Assembly (NCBI GenBank): GCA_965153355.1
Contig: OZ231127.1
Coordinates: 94,240,001 to 94,304,000 of the forward strand
Direction: 5' to 3'
Origin: Flaccisagitta enflata
Taxonomy: Eukaryota > Chaetognatha > Sagittoidea > Aphragmophora
DNA: 64,000 bases
The stretch's first letter is position 1. Each line of letters opens with the position of its first letter. Of the stretch, positions 1 through 12,438 are shown piece by piece. Position numbers and translations under genes: made by a program. Below the pieces are notes generated by a model, which was given only the letters and a program-made list of their open reading frames with translations, did not search any database and was not told the origin of the DNA.

Positions 1-477
<477 letters not shown>

Positions 478-902
478 CAAGAACAGAAAGAACAAGGAAC
501 AGAAACAGAAAAAAAAAAGAACAGAAAAATATGGCCAGTGGCAGGTACGGACGGGTGATCAGGGGTAGGCATGACCAAAAAAGCTTGAAAAGTTTCAAAA
601 AAAAGCACCTGGACGGACCCACAAACACAGACTCATTGAGTCGCTACTCAACCGCTAAAATCAGACAGCTATTGGTAAAAACATTGGGTTTATGTTAATT
701 ACATATACCCAGTTGGTGATTTACAAAACTGATAATTGACCAAATCAATGACTATCCATTTATGGGCAATAAAACAGCTGGATAGTGATTGTTCCATTTG
801 TCATAACACCAGCAGGGTCTTATACAAAAAAATGTCTATTTTTGCCTCTAGCTGCCAAGTAGAAGGAAGAGAAGGGGGGGGGGCAAGGCAAAATTGGCAA
901 AC
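478..902. other. Intron A/B, shared with block 2
   Basis: Purine-rich AGAACAGAAA runs at 478-530, then unique intron sequence that is almost identical at 45770-46212. A G-run (873-882) is immediately downstream of the exon B donor region. No gene seen. Confidence 0.6.
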
Positions 903-1062
903 CTTTTATGGACGGCGTGTTTGTCTCTGTTATTGAGAAATTGAAGTGGGAAACGAAAGAGTTTCACGTGACCAAAGTCGTCTCCAGTCGCCAAAAGCGA
1001 TCGTGATGAAGACAGACTCGCAGCATTCACATCTGTCACGTCTGACTCAGCCGGGAAGATGC
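903..1062 (-). CDS. EML5/6: EML5/6-like WD40 exon B, block 1
   Basis: This 160-nt exon lies between acceptor TTTCATTTAG (ending 1063) and a donor GTTTGC beginning at 902. It reads [19 protein letters not shown], then [17 protein letters not shown], the conserved EML blade with the ATGDDFGxVKLF signature. It starts in phase 1 (G|GC = Gly after exon C') and ends AG|, which joins exon A as AGG TTT. The junction therefore reads [11 protein letters not shown]. The donor is weak at +3 to +6, which is the least certain part. Identical to block 2 over all 160 nt. Confidence 0.85.
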
Positions 1063-2262
1063 CTAAATGAAAGCAAATGATCATGAGGAAGACAAACTAG
1101 CAGCATTCACATCTGTCACGTCTGACTCAGCCGGGAAGATGCCTAAATAAAAGCAAATGATTGCAATGAAGACAAACTCGCAGCATTCATGTCTGTCACG
1201 TCTGACTCAGCCGGGAAGATGCCTAAATGAAAGCAAATGATCATGAGGAAGACAAACTCGCAGCATTCACATCTGTCACGTCTGACTCAGCCGGGAAGAT
1301 GCCTAAATAAAAGCAAATGATTGCAATGAAGACAAACTCGCAGCATTCATGTCTGTCACGTCTGACTCAGCCGGGAAGATGCCTAAATGAAAGCAAATGA
1401 TTGCAATGAAGACAAACTCGCAGCATTCATGTCTGTCACGTCTGACTCAGCCGGGAAGATGCCTAAATGAAAGCAAATGATTGCAATGAAGACAAACTCG
1501 CAGCATTCATGTCTGTCACATCTGACTCAGCCGGGAAGATGCCTAAATGAAAGCAAATGATTATGATGAATACAAACTAGCAGCATTCATGTCTGTCACA
1601 TCTGACTCAGCCGGGAAGATGCCTAAATGAAAGCAAATGATTGCGATGAAGACAGACTCGCAGCATTCATGTCTGTCACGTCTGACTCAGCCAGGAAGAT
1701 GCCCAGATGAAAGCAAATGATCAAGATGAAGACAGACTTTCCGCATTCACATCTGTCACATCTGACCCAGCCGAGAAGATGCAAGTAAATAAGGGACTAA
1801 AGGCGATTGAAATGAAGACAGCCTCGTTGTATTCACATTTGTCACATCTTGACTCAGCCAGGGAGATGCCTAAGAAGAAGCAAGTAATTCAAGATGATGA
1901 AAAGTGATTGCGATGATAACAGACTAGCCGTGTCTGTCATGTTTGAGTCAGTCGGGAAGATGCCTAAGTGAAAGCAAGTCAATTAGGGATGATCACAAAC
2001 AATCCCAATGAAAAGAGTCTCGCCACATTAACATCTGTCACGTTACACTCAGCTGGGAAGATGCCTAAATAAAAAGAAACAAATGGGGGATGATCAATAT
2101 TGATTTTGATGAAGGCAAACTTGCCGCATTTGCGTCTTTCACATCTGACTCAGCCTAGGAAGAGATGCTTGGATGAAAACAAGCAAAAACAGGATTGTGA
2201 TGGAGACAAACTTGCTGCATCCACATCTGTCACATCTGATTCAGCCTAAATGAAAGCGAGTA
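991..2262 (-). repeat. 80-bp tandem array built from exon B's 3' splice site, block 1
   Basis: The motif CCGGGAAGATGCCTAAATGA recurs at 1051, 1131, 1211, 1291, 1371, 1451, 1531, 1611 and 1691 (exactly 80 bp apart). It continues in degenerating form to about 2260, roughly 15 units in all. Each unit on the minus strand is about 18 nt of intron end (…TTTCATTTAG) plus about 62 nt copied from the start of exon B. The exon-proximal unit is the real splice site; the rest lie upstream in the intron. Block 2 has about ten units. Confidence 0.92.
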
Positions 2263-2287
2263 CATACAGAAGGGGCAATAAGCTAAA

Positions 2288-2535
2288 ACAAGGCCGGATA
2301 CACGGCTACCCTAGTCGCGTGCGGGTGGGCAGGGGCTGTAATTGAGGTCACCACATCATTTGGGCAGGAGCAGTGAGGCAAAACCCCAAAAAACCCAAAA
2401 TCCAAAAAAAAAAAAAAGTAAAGTGTGATGGACCGACGGACCGACGGACCGACGGACCGACAGACCGACGGACCGACGGACCGACGGATGGACCGACAAA
2501 GCGGGTTGTAGAGTCGCGTAGCACGCGACTAAAAA
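2288..2535 (+). mobile_element. Family H element (Helentron/DINE-like candidate)
   Basis: It starts ACAAGGCCGGATACACGGC. A 5' subterminal motif GTCGCGTGCG (2314-2323) is followed by a GGGCAGG block and a long GGACCGAC microsatellite (2430-2500). It ends in a stem-loop GTCGCGT/ACGCGAC (2513-2530) followed by AAAAA. Also present in block 2 (47119-47314). Confidence 0.75.
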
Positions 2536-2579
2536 TGAGGACTGCAACAAATAACATTTAAGATACCTTTTTTTAGAAT

Positions 2580-2745
2580 AACAAGGCCGGATACACGGCC
2601 ACCAGTTGCGGACGGGTGGGCAGGGGCGGAAATGCACGTTTTCACACTTTTCGACTCGTGGTCACGGACGGACCGACGGACGGACCGACCGACCGACGGA
2701 CAGACGGACAAAGGCTCTTATAGAGTTGCGTGTCCGCAACTAAAA
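2580..2745 (+). mobile_element. Family H element, absent from block 2
   Basis: Same layout as its neighbour but with a different stem. The 5' motif is GTTGCGGACG (2605-2614) and the 3' hairpin is GTTGCG-TGTC-CGCAAC (2725-2740), then TAAAAA. Block 2 has an uninterrupted site at about 47356 (TTAGAATGAAAAGG), so this copy inserted after the blocks separated. No target duplication longer than an A or two is visible. Confidence 0.75.
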
Positions 2746-3103
2746 AGGAAAAGCTTACAGCGTTTGAAAGAAAGCGGCGCATAACGGAAAGGCATTTTTA
2801 GATTCATTTATTCAACTCATGAAATGTGGATGTGGAAGTACAGCGGTGAGGACATTTCATGAATATAAAATGTGGTTGGTGGAATGGAAATGGAAAACTC
2901 TAATGCACAAATAGTATCATGGGGATCCTTTAAAGACAGTAGTAGGTTATGTAATAAGTAAACAGCGAAACGTTTCCCTTCTGATGTTCGTAAGTGTCTT
3001 ATTGATGAAATTGAATAATCGATGTCAGTTTTTGTATGTACAGTGGATGTGATCTTAGCAGTAAATGGTAACTCATAAGGCATCCAGAATCAAGTCCAAA
3101 TTA
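2746..3103. other. Intron sequence shared with block 2
   Basis: AT-rich intron also present at 47360-47640, where about 70 bp before the MITE site are missing. No coding exon or motif seen. Confidence 0.6.
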
Positions 3104-3689
3104 CAGTACGATGGGAGCAAAGACGACCTAGACTGGAGGGTAGATTTCATTTGATTTTTAAAAGAATTGAGATCTATGCTAATCAAAGATTTATCTATTG
3201 CTTGAATATTTTAGCTTTTCTCATTCTTCAACCTGTGACTTGATTTCATCAGGACTTTATTTTTCAACGTTCTAACTTAGCTCATTAAATCAGGCTAAAA
3301 ATTCTATATAATTTTTAAAAAAAAAAATCAGCACAATTAGACTATTTTTGCAGGTTTTACAGCTATTTTTCAAGAAAATTGATTATGTAAATCAGTAACT
3401 GGGCAATGCTTAAAACAGGCATAAAACCTACAAAAATGATCCAACTGAGCTGATCTGTTTTTTAAACTATATAAAATTGTTTGCCTGATCTGATGAGCTA
3501 GGTTAGAATAGTCAAAAATGAAGTCCTGATGAAGTCAAGTCACAAGTTGAAGAATGAGAGAAGCCAATATATTCAAGCAATGGAGCAACTTTTGATTAGC
3601 ATAGATCTCAATTTTTTTCATAAATAAAAAAAATTAAGATACATAAAAACTATCATCTAGTCTAGGTCGTCTTTGCTCCCGTCGTACTG
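3104..3689. mobile_element. Foldback MITE with TA target duplication (Tc1/mariner type)
   Basis: It is flanked by TA at 3102-3103 and 3690-3691. Ends are inverted: CAGTACGATGGGAGCAAAG at the left and its near-perfect reverse complement at the right. The inverted similarity continues inward for most of the 586 bp (for example the ATTGAGATCTATGCTAATCA region at left against TTGATTAGCATAGATCTCAA near 3590-3612). Block 2 has the empty site with a single TA at 47644-47645. No transposase. Confidence 0.85.
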
Positions 3690-3691
3690 TA

Positions 3692-3890
3692 GGCAACTAT
3701 TTATATCTACGGTTTACGTAAGTTCAAAGATACGTGGACATCATGACCTACTATATCTCACTGTCAACTTAATATACAGCTGTAATGCACAGCTGTAATA
3801 CCTCATTAACAATGTACAGTTGAATCCCACTCCAACGGATTCCAAGGGACCGACAAATTTTATCTGTTTTAGTCGGAATTCCGTTAGAAG
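3692..3890. other. Intron segment partly unique to block 1
   Basis: About 170 bp (3731-3900) have no counterpart in block 2; the flanks share AGT microhomology, consistent with a deletion or insertion. No gene seen. Confidence 0.4.
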
Positions 3891-3891
3891 C

Positions 3892-4064
3892 GAATTTGTT
3901 AGTGTTTGCTAAGCGACTCTTTATGAGGCTATGTCTGTCCGTTTTAACGAAAGAAGATCCGTAACGCGAAATTTTGGGAGCCGTGATATCAACCGAACTA
4001 GTGCCACCCCTGCCAACCTGCAAGTGACTACATATCGGCCGTGTATCCGGCCTTGTTTCATAAT
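3892..4064 (-). mobile_element. Degenerate family H element
   Basis: It runs from AGCGACTCTTTATGAGGC, with a short GTCTGTCCG remnant, to GACTACATATCGGCCGTGTATCCGGCCTTG, which is the reverse complement of the family H 5' end. Shared with block 2 (47672-47829). Confidence 0.6.
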
Positions 4065-4121
4065 GAGTAAAGTTGTTTTAAAGTTGATGCCTTAATGTTT
4101 CTCTTCAATTTGTCCTCTTAC

Positions 4122-4198
4122 CATCTAATCCTTCTCCCAACACACAAGTCATCGTTGCCCAGCGAATGTTAGGCTGATCTGCTTTGTTGATCACGCAT
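4122..4198 (-). CDS. EML5/6: EML5/6-like short exon C', block 1
   Basis: A 77-nt exon, easily missed because it is short. Acceptor …CTCCATGCCAG ends at 4199 and donor GTAAGAGG starts at 4121. It reads CVINKADQPNIRWATMTC then VLGEGLDG, corresponding to the conserved EML segment with W-x-T-x-TCVLG just before the EGIWP motif. Exon C ends AG| and this exon starts A, giving AGA (Arg). It ends G| and exon B starts GC, giving GGC (Gly), so both junctions are in frame. The copy in block 2 differs by one silent base. Confidence 0.87.
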
Positions 4199-4375
4199 CT
4201 GGCATGGAGAGAGAAAAAGAGGTGGAAAACAAAAAGGGGGGGGGAGGAGAAAGAGGAGGAGAATGAGGAAGAGGAGGAGAAAGAGGAGAAGGAGGAAGAG
4301 GGGAGAAGGGGAAGGAGGAGGGAGGAGGAAAAGAGGGAAGAGTGGGAGAAGGGAAGGGAGGGTGGAGAGTTATAA
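4199..4375 (-). repeat. Expanded pyrimidine tract at the exon C' acceptor
   Basis: About 170 bp of GGAGGAGAAAGAGG-type purine repeat on the plus strand. On the transcribed strand this is an unbroken TCC/TTC-rich polypyrimidine tract ending CTCTCCATGCCAG at the splice acceptor. Confidence 0.85.
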
Positions 4376-4444
4376 ACACAATGATTAATAACTCTTATTG
4401 CTTTGCAAATAGAAGGCGGCCACTAATCATAACCGATTAGATTA

Positions 4445-4489
4445 GGGCTGATTGAAAACAACATCAAAACAACAACACTGACAATAACG

Positions 4490-4568
<79 letters not shown>

Positions 4569-4731
4569 AAACAAAAACAAAAACAAAAACAAAAAACAAC
4601 AACAAAAACAATAACAATAACAATAACAACAACAACAACAACAATAACAACAAAAACAAAAACAAAAACAAAAACAAAAACAAAAACAAAAACAAAAACA
4701 AAAACAAAAACAAAAACAAAAACAAAAACAT

Positions 4732-4762
<31 letters not shown>

Positions 4763-4838
4763 AACAATAACAACAACAACAATAACAACAACAACAACAA
4801 CAACCAAACAAATATAAACAACATCAACAACACGTAGT

Positions 4839-4918
<80 letters not shown>

Positions 4919-4954
4919 AAACAAAAACAAAAACAACAAAAACAATAACAACAA

Positions 4955-5022
<68 letters not shown>

Positions 5023-5056
5023 CATAGTAACAAAGTCAACAACACATAGTAACAGC

Positions 5057-5145
<89 letters not shown>

Positions 5146-5157
5146 CCAAACAAATAT
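4445..5157. repeat. (AAC)n/(GTT)n triplet array starting just inside the exon C donor
   Basis: About 710 bp of AAC and AAAAAC repeats with rare interruptions (ATC, CACATAGTAAC). On the minus strand it begins 12-16 nt after the GTAAATATTTG donor of exon C. The long poly-Leu/Cys/Val reading frames through it are artefacts. Confidence 0.95.
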
Positions 5158-5161
5158 TTAC

Positions 5162-5375
5162 CTCCTGCCTTTGGGCGCGTGATAAAACAGATGTTCCTTA
5201 GCGCCCGAATTCAGATGCAACAATTCTCCGTTTTCCTCCCAATCAACGTGAGTGACGTAAGAAGAAGCTCCCCGGCAGACGCCGACTCGCTTTGAAGTGC
5301 AGACCGCGTAAACGTCGACAAAGTTGTCGCTGGAAGCCACCGCCAAGTGGTCGTCAGCCGGCGAAAACTTCAAGT
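5162..5375 (-). CDS. EML5/6: EML5/6-like WD40 exon C, block 1
   Basis: A 214-nt exon between acceptor CATCCATTCAG and donor GTAAATATTTG. It reads [25 protein letters not shown], then [19 protein letters not shown] and [14 protein letters not shown]. The motifs [10 protein letters not shown], KRVGVCxGASSYxTHxDW and the closing APxGxR are hallmarks of EML proteins. It starts with AC, completing GAC (Asp) after exon D, and ends in AG. Five differences from block 2: four are silent and one changes Asp to Asn (DDH to DNH). Confidence 0.93.
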
Positions 5376-5480
5376 CTGAATGGATGGATGAATGGATGGA
5401 TGGATGGATGGATGGATGGATGGATGGATGGATGGATGGATGGATGGATGGATGGATGGATGGATGGAAGGATGGAAAAT
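5376..5480 (-). repeat. (TGGA)n tetranucleotide at exon C acceptor
   Basis: On the transcribed strand the intron ends as about 25 copies of CATC/CATT running directly into the CATTCAG acceptor. The splice site sequence is itself one repeat unit plus AG. Confidence 0.9.
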
Positions 5481-5983
5481 GGTTTAGTCAGGTGTTCTAA
5501 TTCTTCCAAGCTTCCGAGAGGCATATGGGTTTTATGTAAAAGAGCATTACAGAAATATCCAACATTTCCTGGAGGCGCCGCCTCACGAGTCACGCCTCAC
5601 CACAATTTATATGTCAAGGTTTATCAGGCATGATTGTACGTTAAATTTTTCCTACTGCGAAAACGAGACTCCAAAACGAGGGGCCCCGAGCCCCCGACAA
5701 AGAATAATGTAATGAATAAAGGTCATAGATTTTCTTGTTTCAATCGGGATTTTAGTAGAAAAAACGGATCCTTTGAACATCTTAACATTTTTTTATCATT
5801 GAACTAAAGGGCAGTTTCAAAGGGTTTTCAAATTTTTACAATTGAATGTAAGCGTAAACATATCTGTACAAAACTACCTTCCTTTTCTTATATCTATATT
5901 TGGCAAAACTTGATTGTATTTTTGTTACTGAGTGATTAAGTTTATCCGTGTTGCAGCAATATGTAAATGAGCCTTTTTACATA
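5481..5983. other. Intron C/D, shared with block 2
   Basis: Single-copy AT-rich intron also seen at 49010-49515. No exon, RNA gene or clear element found. Confidence 0.6.
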
Positions 5984-7400
5984 AAGGCTGTTTCTATAAT
6001 CTCCTTTTTGAGAGATGGCCAAATAGGTCAATTTCAAAATTGAAAAAATCTGTCAAAAACATTCATAATCAGATAGCTCATGTCAATATGAACATGGTTC
6101 AAAAACTGAATTTTGTCACTGATCCTTGATTTTCATGTAAATTAGGCTGAAATGCAACAAATAATGATCGAAAATAAGCAAAAATTGAGTTGTTAAAGTC
6201 CGCAAAACCAAAAAAATGGGAATATTTTACTAAATCACAGTTCAAGAATTCAATCAGACCAAATTCTGCTGAAAAAAATTGAGATTTCAATTTTTTTTGA
6301 AAATTCTCTATAAGCAGCTTTTTTGGCTGGTTGGGCCCGTTGGCAAAAATTTACTGAATCTTTCGGCAACGATCAATTTAAGTAGGCATTCTCTGAAAGA
6401 ACCACTGTGCAAAATTTCAGCCAAATCGGACAAATATTTTAGAAGTTATGCCATTTTTTAAAATTTTTGGGTGGTAGGCTGGTTGGGCTGGTTGGGTTGG
6501 TTAGATGTGTCCCAGATGCAGCAAATGCTCTGTTTGTAATAGTTTTAGTACAGTATTGATCCATGCAAAAAATCTTTTGTCTTTCTCAAAGGGTTTCCAA
6601 GATATGGGCGTTTCCTGAGTTTTTTGGTTTACCAGTGCATACATGCGTCGATAACAAAGAATTAACTACGAAGATTCATGTTGAAGCGTGATTATTCTGC
6701 AACAATTTACTGACCAATCACATTGAAAATTTCATAATGGCTGAATGCCCGGGAGTTAAGACCTGAAATTTTCAGTGTATATGCAAAATTTCATGCTCTT
6801 TCTCATCGTGTTATCCAAATTTCCATCATCAGTTTCACAATGGCGTGACAGTGACAGACTTAAAGCGTGACATGAGCGTGACAGAAGAGCTGGGGGGGTG
6901 TGCAGAATAATCACGCTTGAAGAAAAGTGTCATTACGCGGGATTGGGGTGTCACAGTGGCATGAAATTTGGAGCGTATGTCCTTCAAGTAGTCCTCTATT
7001 AGATAGAAACCTGAAAAGTGATTAACTTTGAGAATTTATAGCGTTTTAAAAAAAGATAATCGGCATACTCAGATTTTGCCATGAAATAGCAAAAAAGTTA
7101 GTAGGATCAAAATTTGATGATAATACAATATTTGAACAACTTAGCCTTTGCGCAGTAGGATGAAATTTTTTGTACATCACATTGGAATGATGATAACTGA
7201 TTAAAAGCTGAGAAATGATCAGATAATCTATTTTTGATAGGTTTTGCTTGTTATTTGCTTGTCCGGACAAAATCTGGACATGCCAATGTGGCCAATTTGA
7301 CCTGATTTTTACTACCCCTAGGGGTAGGGGTAGTCACAAAAAATGGTTTGGCAAGGTAATCCAGGTAGTTAGGAAGGTCATCCAACTATAAAAACTTGTC
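5984..7400 (+). mobile_element. Dispersed repeat DR1, plus orientation; absent from block 2
   Basis: Block 2 lacks roughly this whole segment (junction near 49515). It is homologous in inverted orientation to 9510-10915, and partly to 33690-33838, 34690-35345 and 57060-57580. Diagnostic pieces are CTCTATAAGCAGC, repeated GGTTGGGC/GGCTGG, CAAAATTTCAGCCAAATCGG, AAGTTATGCCATTTTT and the terminal CTACCCCTAGGGGTAG. No coding capacity recognised and no terminal repeats identified; its outer edges are approximate. Confidence 0.65.
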
Positions 7401-7487
7401 ACAATACAATAGACATTGCGGTAATACTGTTAACGTGGTGGTGAGTCGGGTTCTCTCGTTGAAAAGAGATTGTGACATTCGCCTAAA
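7401..7487. other. Short unique intron stretch
   Basis: Between DR1 and the GT repeat; missing in block 2. Nothing recognised. Confidence 0.4.
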
Positions 7488-7498
7488 AGATGTGTGTG

Positions 7499-7588
<90 letters not shown>

Positions 7589-7602
7589 TGTTTGTGCTAG
7601 CA
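7488..7602. repeat. (GT)n microsatellite
   Basis: About 115 bp of GT dinucleotides, with a matching tract at 49517-49620 in block 2. Confidence 0.95.
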
Positions 7603-8209
7603 AATTAGGCTTAACAGCAAAAGATAGCTATTATCCATCCTGTCAACCCTGTTGGCCCGTCTGTCTATAACGCATGAGTCAAAAGTGTAATGACAAGCGT
7701 TAATGATGGTATTTGTTTGCACACTATGATGGCCCCTTTATCTTAGATTTCAACGAGATCTGCTGAAGCAAAATTCTGATTTTGATACAATTACCTTATT
7801 TACAAATTTTGGTGCAATAACCTTATTCATATGCTTGTCCATACATGTTTGAATGTGCGTGGGCAAAACGTCGGTGGATGTAAAATTTTCTTACATAACC
7901 ACATAATCAATTCATTCCACATAACCTAACAACGGAGCTCCACAGTATGAGCCCCATTCAAAGAATTTCGTTATTAGTTGCAAAACGCATTTACGTAGCT
8001 CATTTAAAGAGTTGATTCTTGTGAAAGAGTTCGGTCTTTTTAATAGCTCAATATTTTTCATAATTAAACTGATAGGCAGTTTCATCAGGTTTTGAAATTT
8101 TACTCTCGGTTTTTAACGTAGTCTTATTCCTATGAAACTACGTTCCCAATGATCTTCACTCATTTGGTAACTTAGAAGTCGTTTTGTTACTGAATATTTG
8201 AGTTGGTCA
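7603..8209. other. Intron, shared with block 2
   Basis: Unique intron sequence also present at 49620-49855 and 51227-51606; in block 2 a 1.4-kb insertion splits it. No gene seen. Confidence 0.6.
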
Positions 8210-8985
<776 letters not shown>

Positions 8986-9505
8986 CAACGTCTTTTCTTC
9001 ATGGTGACTATTTCTTGCTCTATTTTCATATAATGGTTGGAATTATGCTTGGGCTTTGGCAGATCAGCTGAGTGCAGAAAAAGTAGAAGCCATTAGGGTT
9101 CATTGTTTTCGTCTTCTTTTTTTCCCTCTCGGTCCTGATTGCTAACTAACCGACTGTCAATCGCTACACAAATGGTGTAAATAAATGTCACATAGTGTCT
9201 TACAATGTCATATAATGTCATATAATGTTATATGAATGTCAATAGATAAATGAGTGATTGAATGAGTGAAGGAATGAATGAAATGTTTCATTCATCAATT
9301 AATTGACGAATGCGAAAATAAAATTCATTCATTCATTCATTCACAAATCAATGAAAGAATAAATGAATGAGAGAATGTGTGTACGAAGAAATGAATAAAA
9401 AAATGGATGAATGAATGACTGAATGAATGTAGACTAATTCCGAGCATCGTCATGCGCGCGAAAAACCCTTACTCTCCACTAATGTAGAAGTGTTATCTCT
9501 TCTTC
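8986..9505. other. Intron with scattered GAAT/ATTC tetranucleotides
   Basis: Shared with block 2 up to about 9430. Short imperfect GAAT and ATTC runs at 9240-9430; nothing coding. Confidence 0.55.
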
Positions 9506-10915
9506 TACTGTATTGCATATGGCTACAAAGGTTGGGTGACATACATAACTATCTGGTGTACCAAACCAAACCAATTTTTGCCACGCCAACTACCCCTATG
9601 GGGTCAAAAATAGGGGTAGAAGGGTGTATTTTGGCCTGTCCCGATTCTGTCCCTGCAAGCATAATGCAACTTTAACCAATCAAGAAATGTCAATGGGGGT
9701 CATCCTATAGCTTGTAAGCAATCACTATCAATCTATTGATATGTGTAGAAAGTTTCAATTCAATGTTTTAACTGTAGGAGGACAAAAAATAATGTTAAAG
9801 TATAGTACTCTCCCCCTTTATTCTTTGGCATTTTTCACTCAAAATTAAGGAGGTAGAGAGTTTTTTTTTATAAACCTATCATTCTCAAAACATTAAGCAT
9901 ATTTTCTTTTTTCATTGCATTACCGACTAATTGAAGGACCTTTCCTCCAATTTTCAAGGATTTTTTCCATTTCATTTTGGAGAAATCAACATTTTCCTGA
10001 AGCGTTACAATTCAGGGGTGCTCGTCGTTGAAGCTGTCACACTTGTGTCACACTATGATTCATACTATCCCATGACATAGCAACTTGATTGACGGAAAAT
10101 CGATTCTGTACAAGCATGCAAAATTTCAAGTCTTAACTACAATTCGTTTGGTCACAGTGAAATTCCAAAGTTGGTCACCACAAAAATGAAAACTGAATTG
10201 TAACGCTCGCCGACCAAGTCTCGTAGTTAATTCTTTGTTTCCACACAGCGCTTCTCACACAAATGCGCAATGCTTTTAAGTTTTAATTTGGTAAAATTAC
10301 TCAAAATTCAAATTCGCATATCTCAGGAACTATTTGAGCTAGCCCTATGAAATTTTGCATGGTTGGTATCTGGATCAAGAGGGTCCTTTGCCTAAAATCT
10401 GATGCGACCTAAAGAATGTCGAGCAGTCCAACCAGACCAACTAGCCTACCAGATGAAAAAATGAAAAAATTGCATAACTTCTAAAATAATTGTCCGATCT
10501 GTTTGAAATTTTGCATGAAGCTTCCTTTAAAGATTTCTCATCACTGGCATGAAGAAAAGCTTGGGGAAAAATCTTTCTACCAACAGCCCACCCAGCCATA
10601 AATGGTGTTTAAAGAGATTTTTTTAAAAAACCAAAAAAATTCAAAAAAATTTCAGAAACATGATAACGCATGTTTGCTTGAACGTTATCAATAACAATTT
10701 TACTGTCATATTGATTTCTTGATTGTATTTAGCTAAATTTTCTAGTAATAAAATTGCCAACAATATGTATATAGGCCTAATTTGCATGAAAAATGAGCTT
10801 ACTTAAGAAAACCCACGAATGGATTCCTACGTAAAAATTGGTAAGCTACATGATGATGTATGGTTTTGTTTGATTTTCAAACATGTAAAATTGATGAATT
10901 TCATCCCGTCCAAGG
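9506..10915 (-). mobile_element. Dispersed repeat DR1, minus orientation; absent from block 2
   Basis: Reverse-complement homologue of 5984-7400, including the CTACCCC…GGGGTAG motif near 9590-9617, the AAATTTTGCATGAAGC block and the CCAACCAGCC/GCCCACCCAGCC motifs. Block 2 passes straight through this position near 52370 without it. Non-coding. Confidence 0.6.
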
Positions 10916-10937
10916 TCGGCTAAGCGTGACACCAGTC

Positions 10938-11068
10938 TGTATGAATGAATGAATGAATGAATGAATGAATGAATGAATGAATGAATGAATGAATGAATAA
11001 ATGAATGAATGAATGAATGTATGGATGAATGAATGAATGAATGAATGAATAATTGAATGAATGAAAAA
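10938..11068. repeat. (GAAT)n microsatellite
   Basis: About 130 bp of GAAT with a few TAAA/TGTA variants; the block 2 counterpart is 52376-52530. Confidence 0.95.
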
Positions 11069-11649
11069 AAATGAACAAAGGAAGACAGGAATGGATCAAC
11101 AGTTGGCTGATTTCGGGAACCAATGGGCCAACTATAATGCTTTTATAGATGTATATTCATAGTGATAGTTTTTTCTCAAAATTTGTTACAGTAGGTGACG
11201 TTTAGACTTGGAAATACAGGGGAATTCATAATAGGAAAACAAATAAATCAAAAAGATTGATATGTGGAATATGACAAAAAGCTAAACGAGCGATATTCTT
11301 ACAGAACATACTATGAGCAAGCCCGGGCGATTTTGCATTTTCTTTAACAATACAATACACTATACAATTCTAAAAAGTATTGGGCCAATACAATACAATA
11401 CCAATACAATACAATATCTGGAAGAATTGTACTCAATACATAACAATACTTTTATTTACCTATTATAAAATCTTTGTTAAATCTTAAATAAATAGTTGAA
11501 GTTTTAATTTTTTTTATCTGCTTAAACAGAAAAATTATTGAATATTTTCATTGACTTTTACATATCAATATTTTTTTCATGTTTATTATTTTTTCTTCTT
11601 TTGCTAGATCTCTCCGTCTGTATCTGTCTTCGTGTATGTAAATGTGTGT

Positions 11650-12176
<527 letters not shown>

Positions 12177-12438
12177 TTGAGTGTACTGGCCCAGGATTAG
12201 ATCTGAGAGATTATATCTGAGGGAAAATCGATCTTTCCTCCTCTTCATCCTCCTCACCTTCCAAACCTCATACTCTTCTCCTTCACCACTTCTTTTTCTG
12301 CACTTCCTGAAAAAATCGATTTTTCCTCATCCTCCTCATTTACTTAACCTCATCCTCTTCTTCTTTGCTTCAATTATTTCAGTCCTCCCCTACTTTTATT
12401 TTTCACCAGTGTGTTTGACCTTCCTAAGTGGCCCATTT
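12177..12438. other. CT-rich filler inside the hAT-like element
   Basis: Pyrimidine-rich sequence with CCTCATCCTC runs; no gene. Confidence 0.5.

Noticed and set aside
4423-5145. 240-codon and overlapping poly-Leu/Cys/Val reading frames
   Set aside because: Pure translation of the AAC/GTT triplet array inside an intron; no splice or start context.
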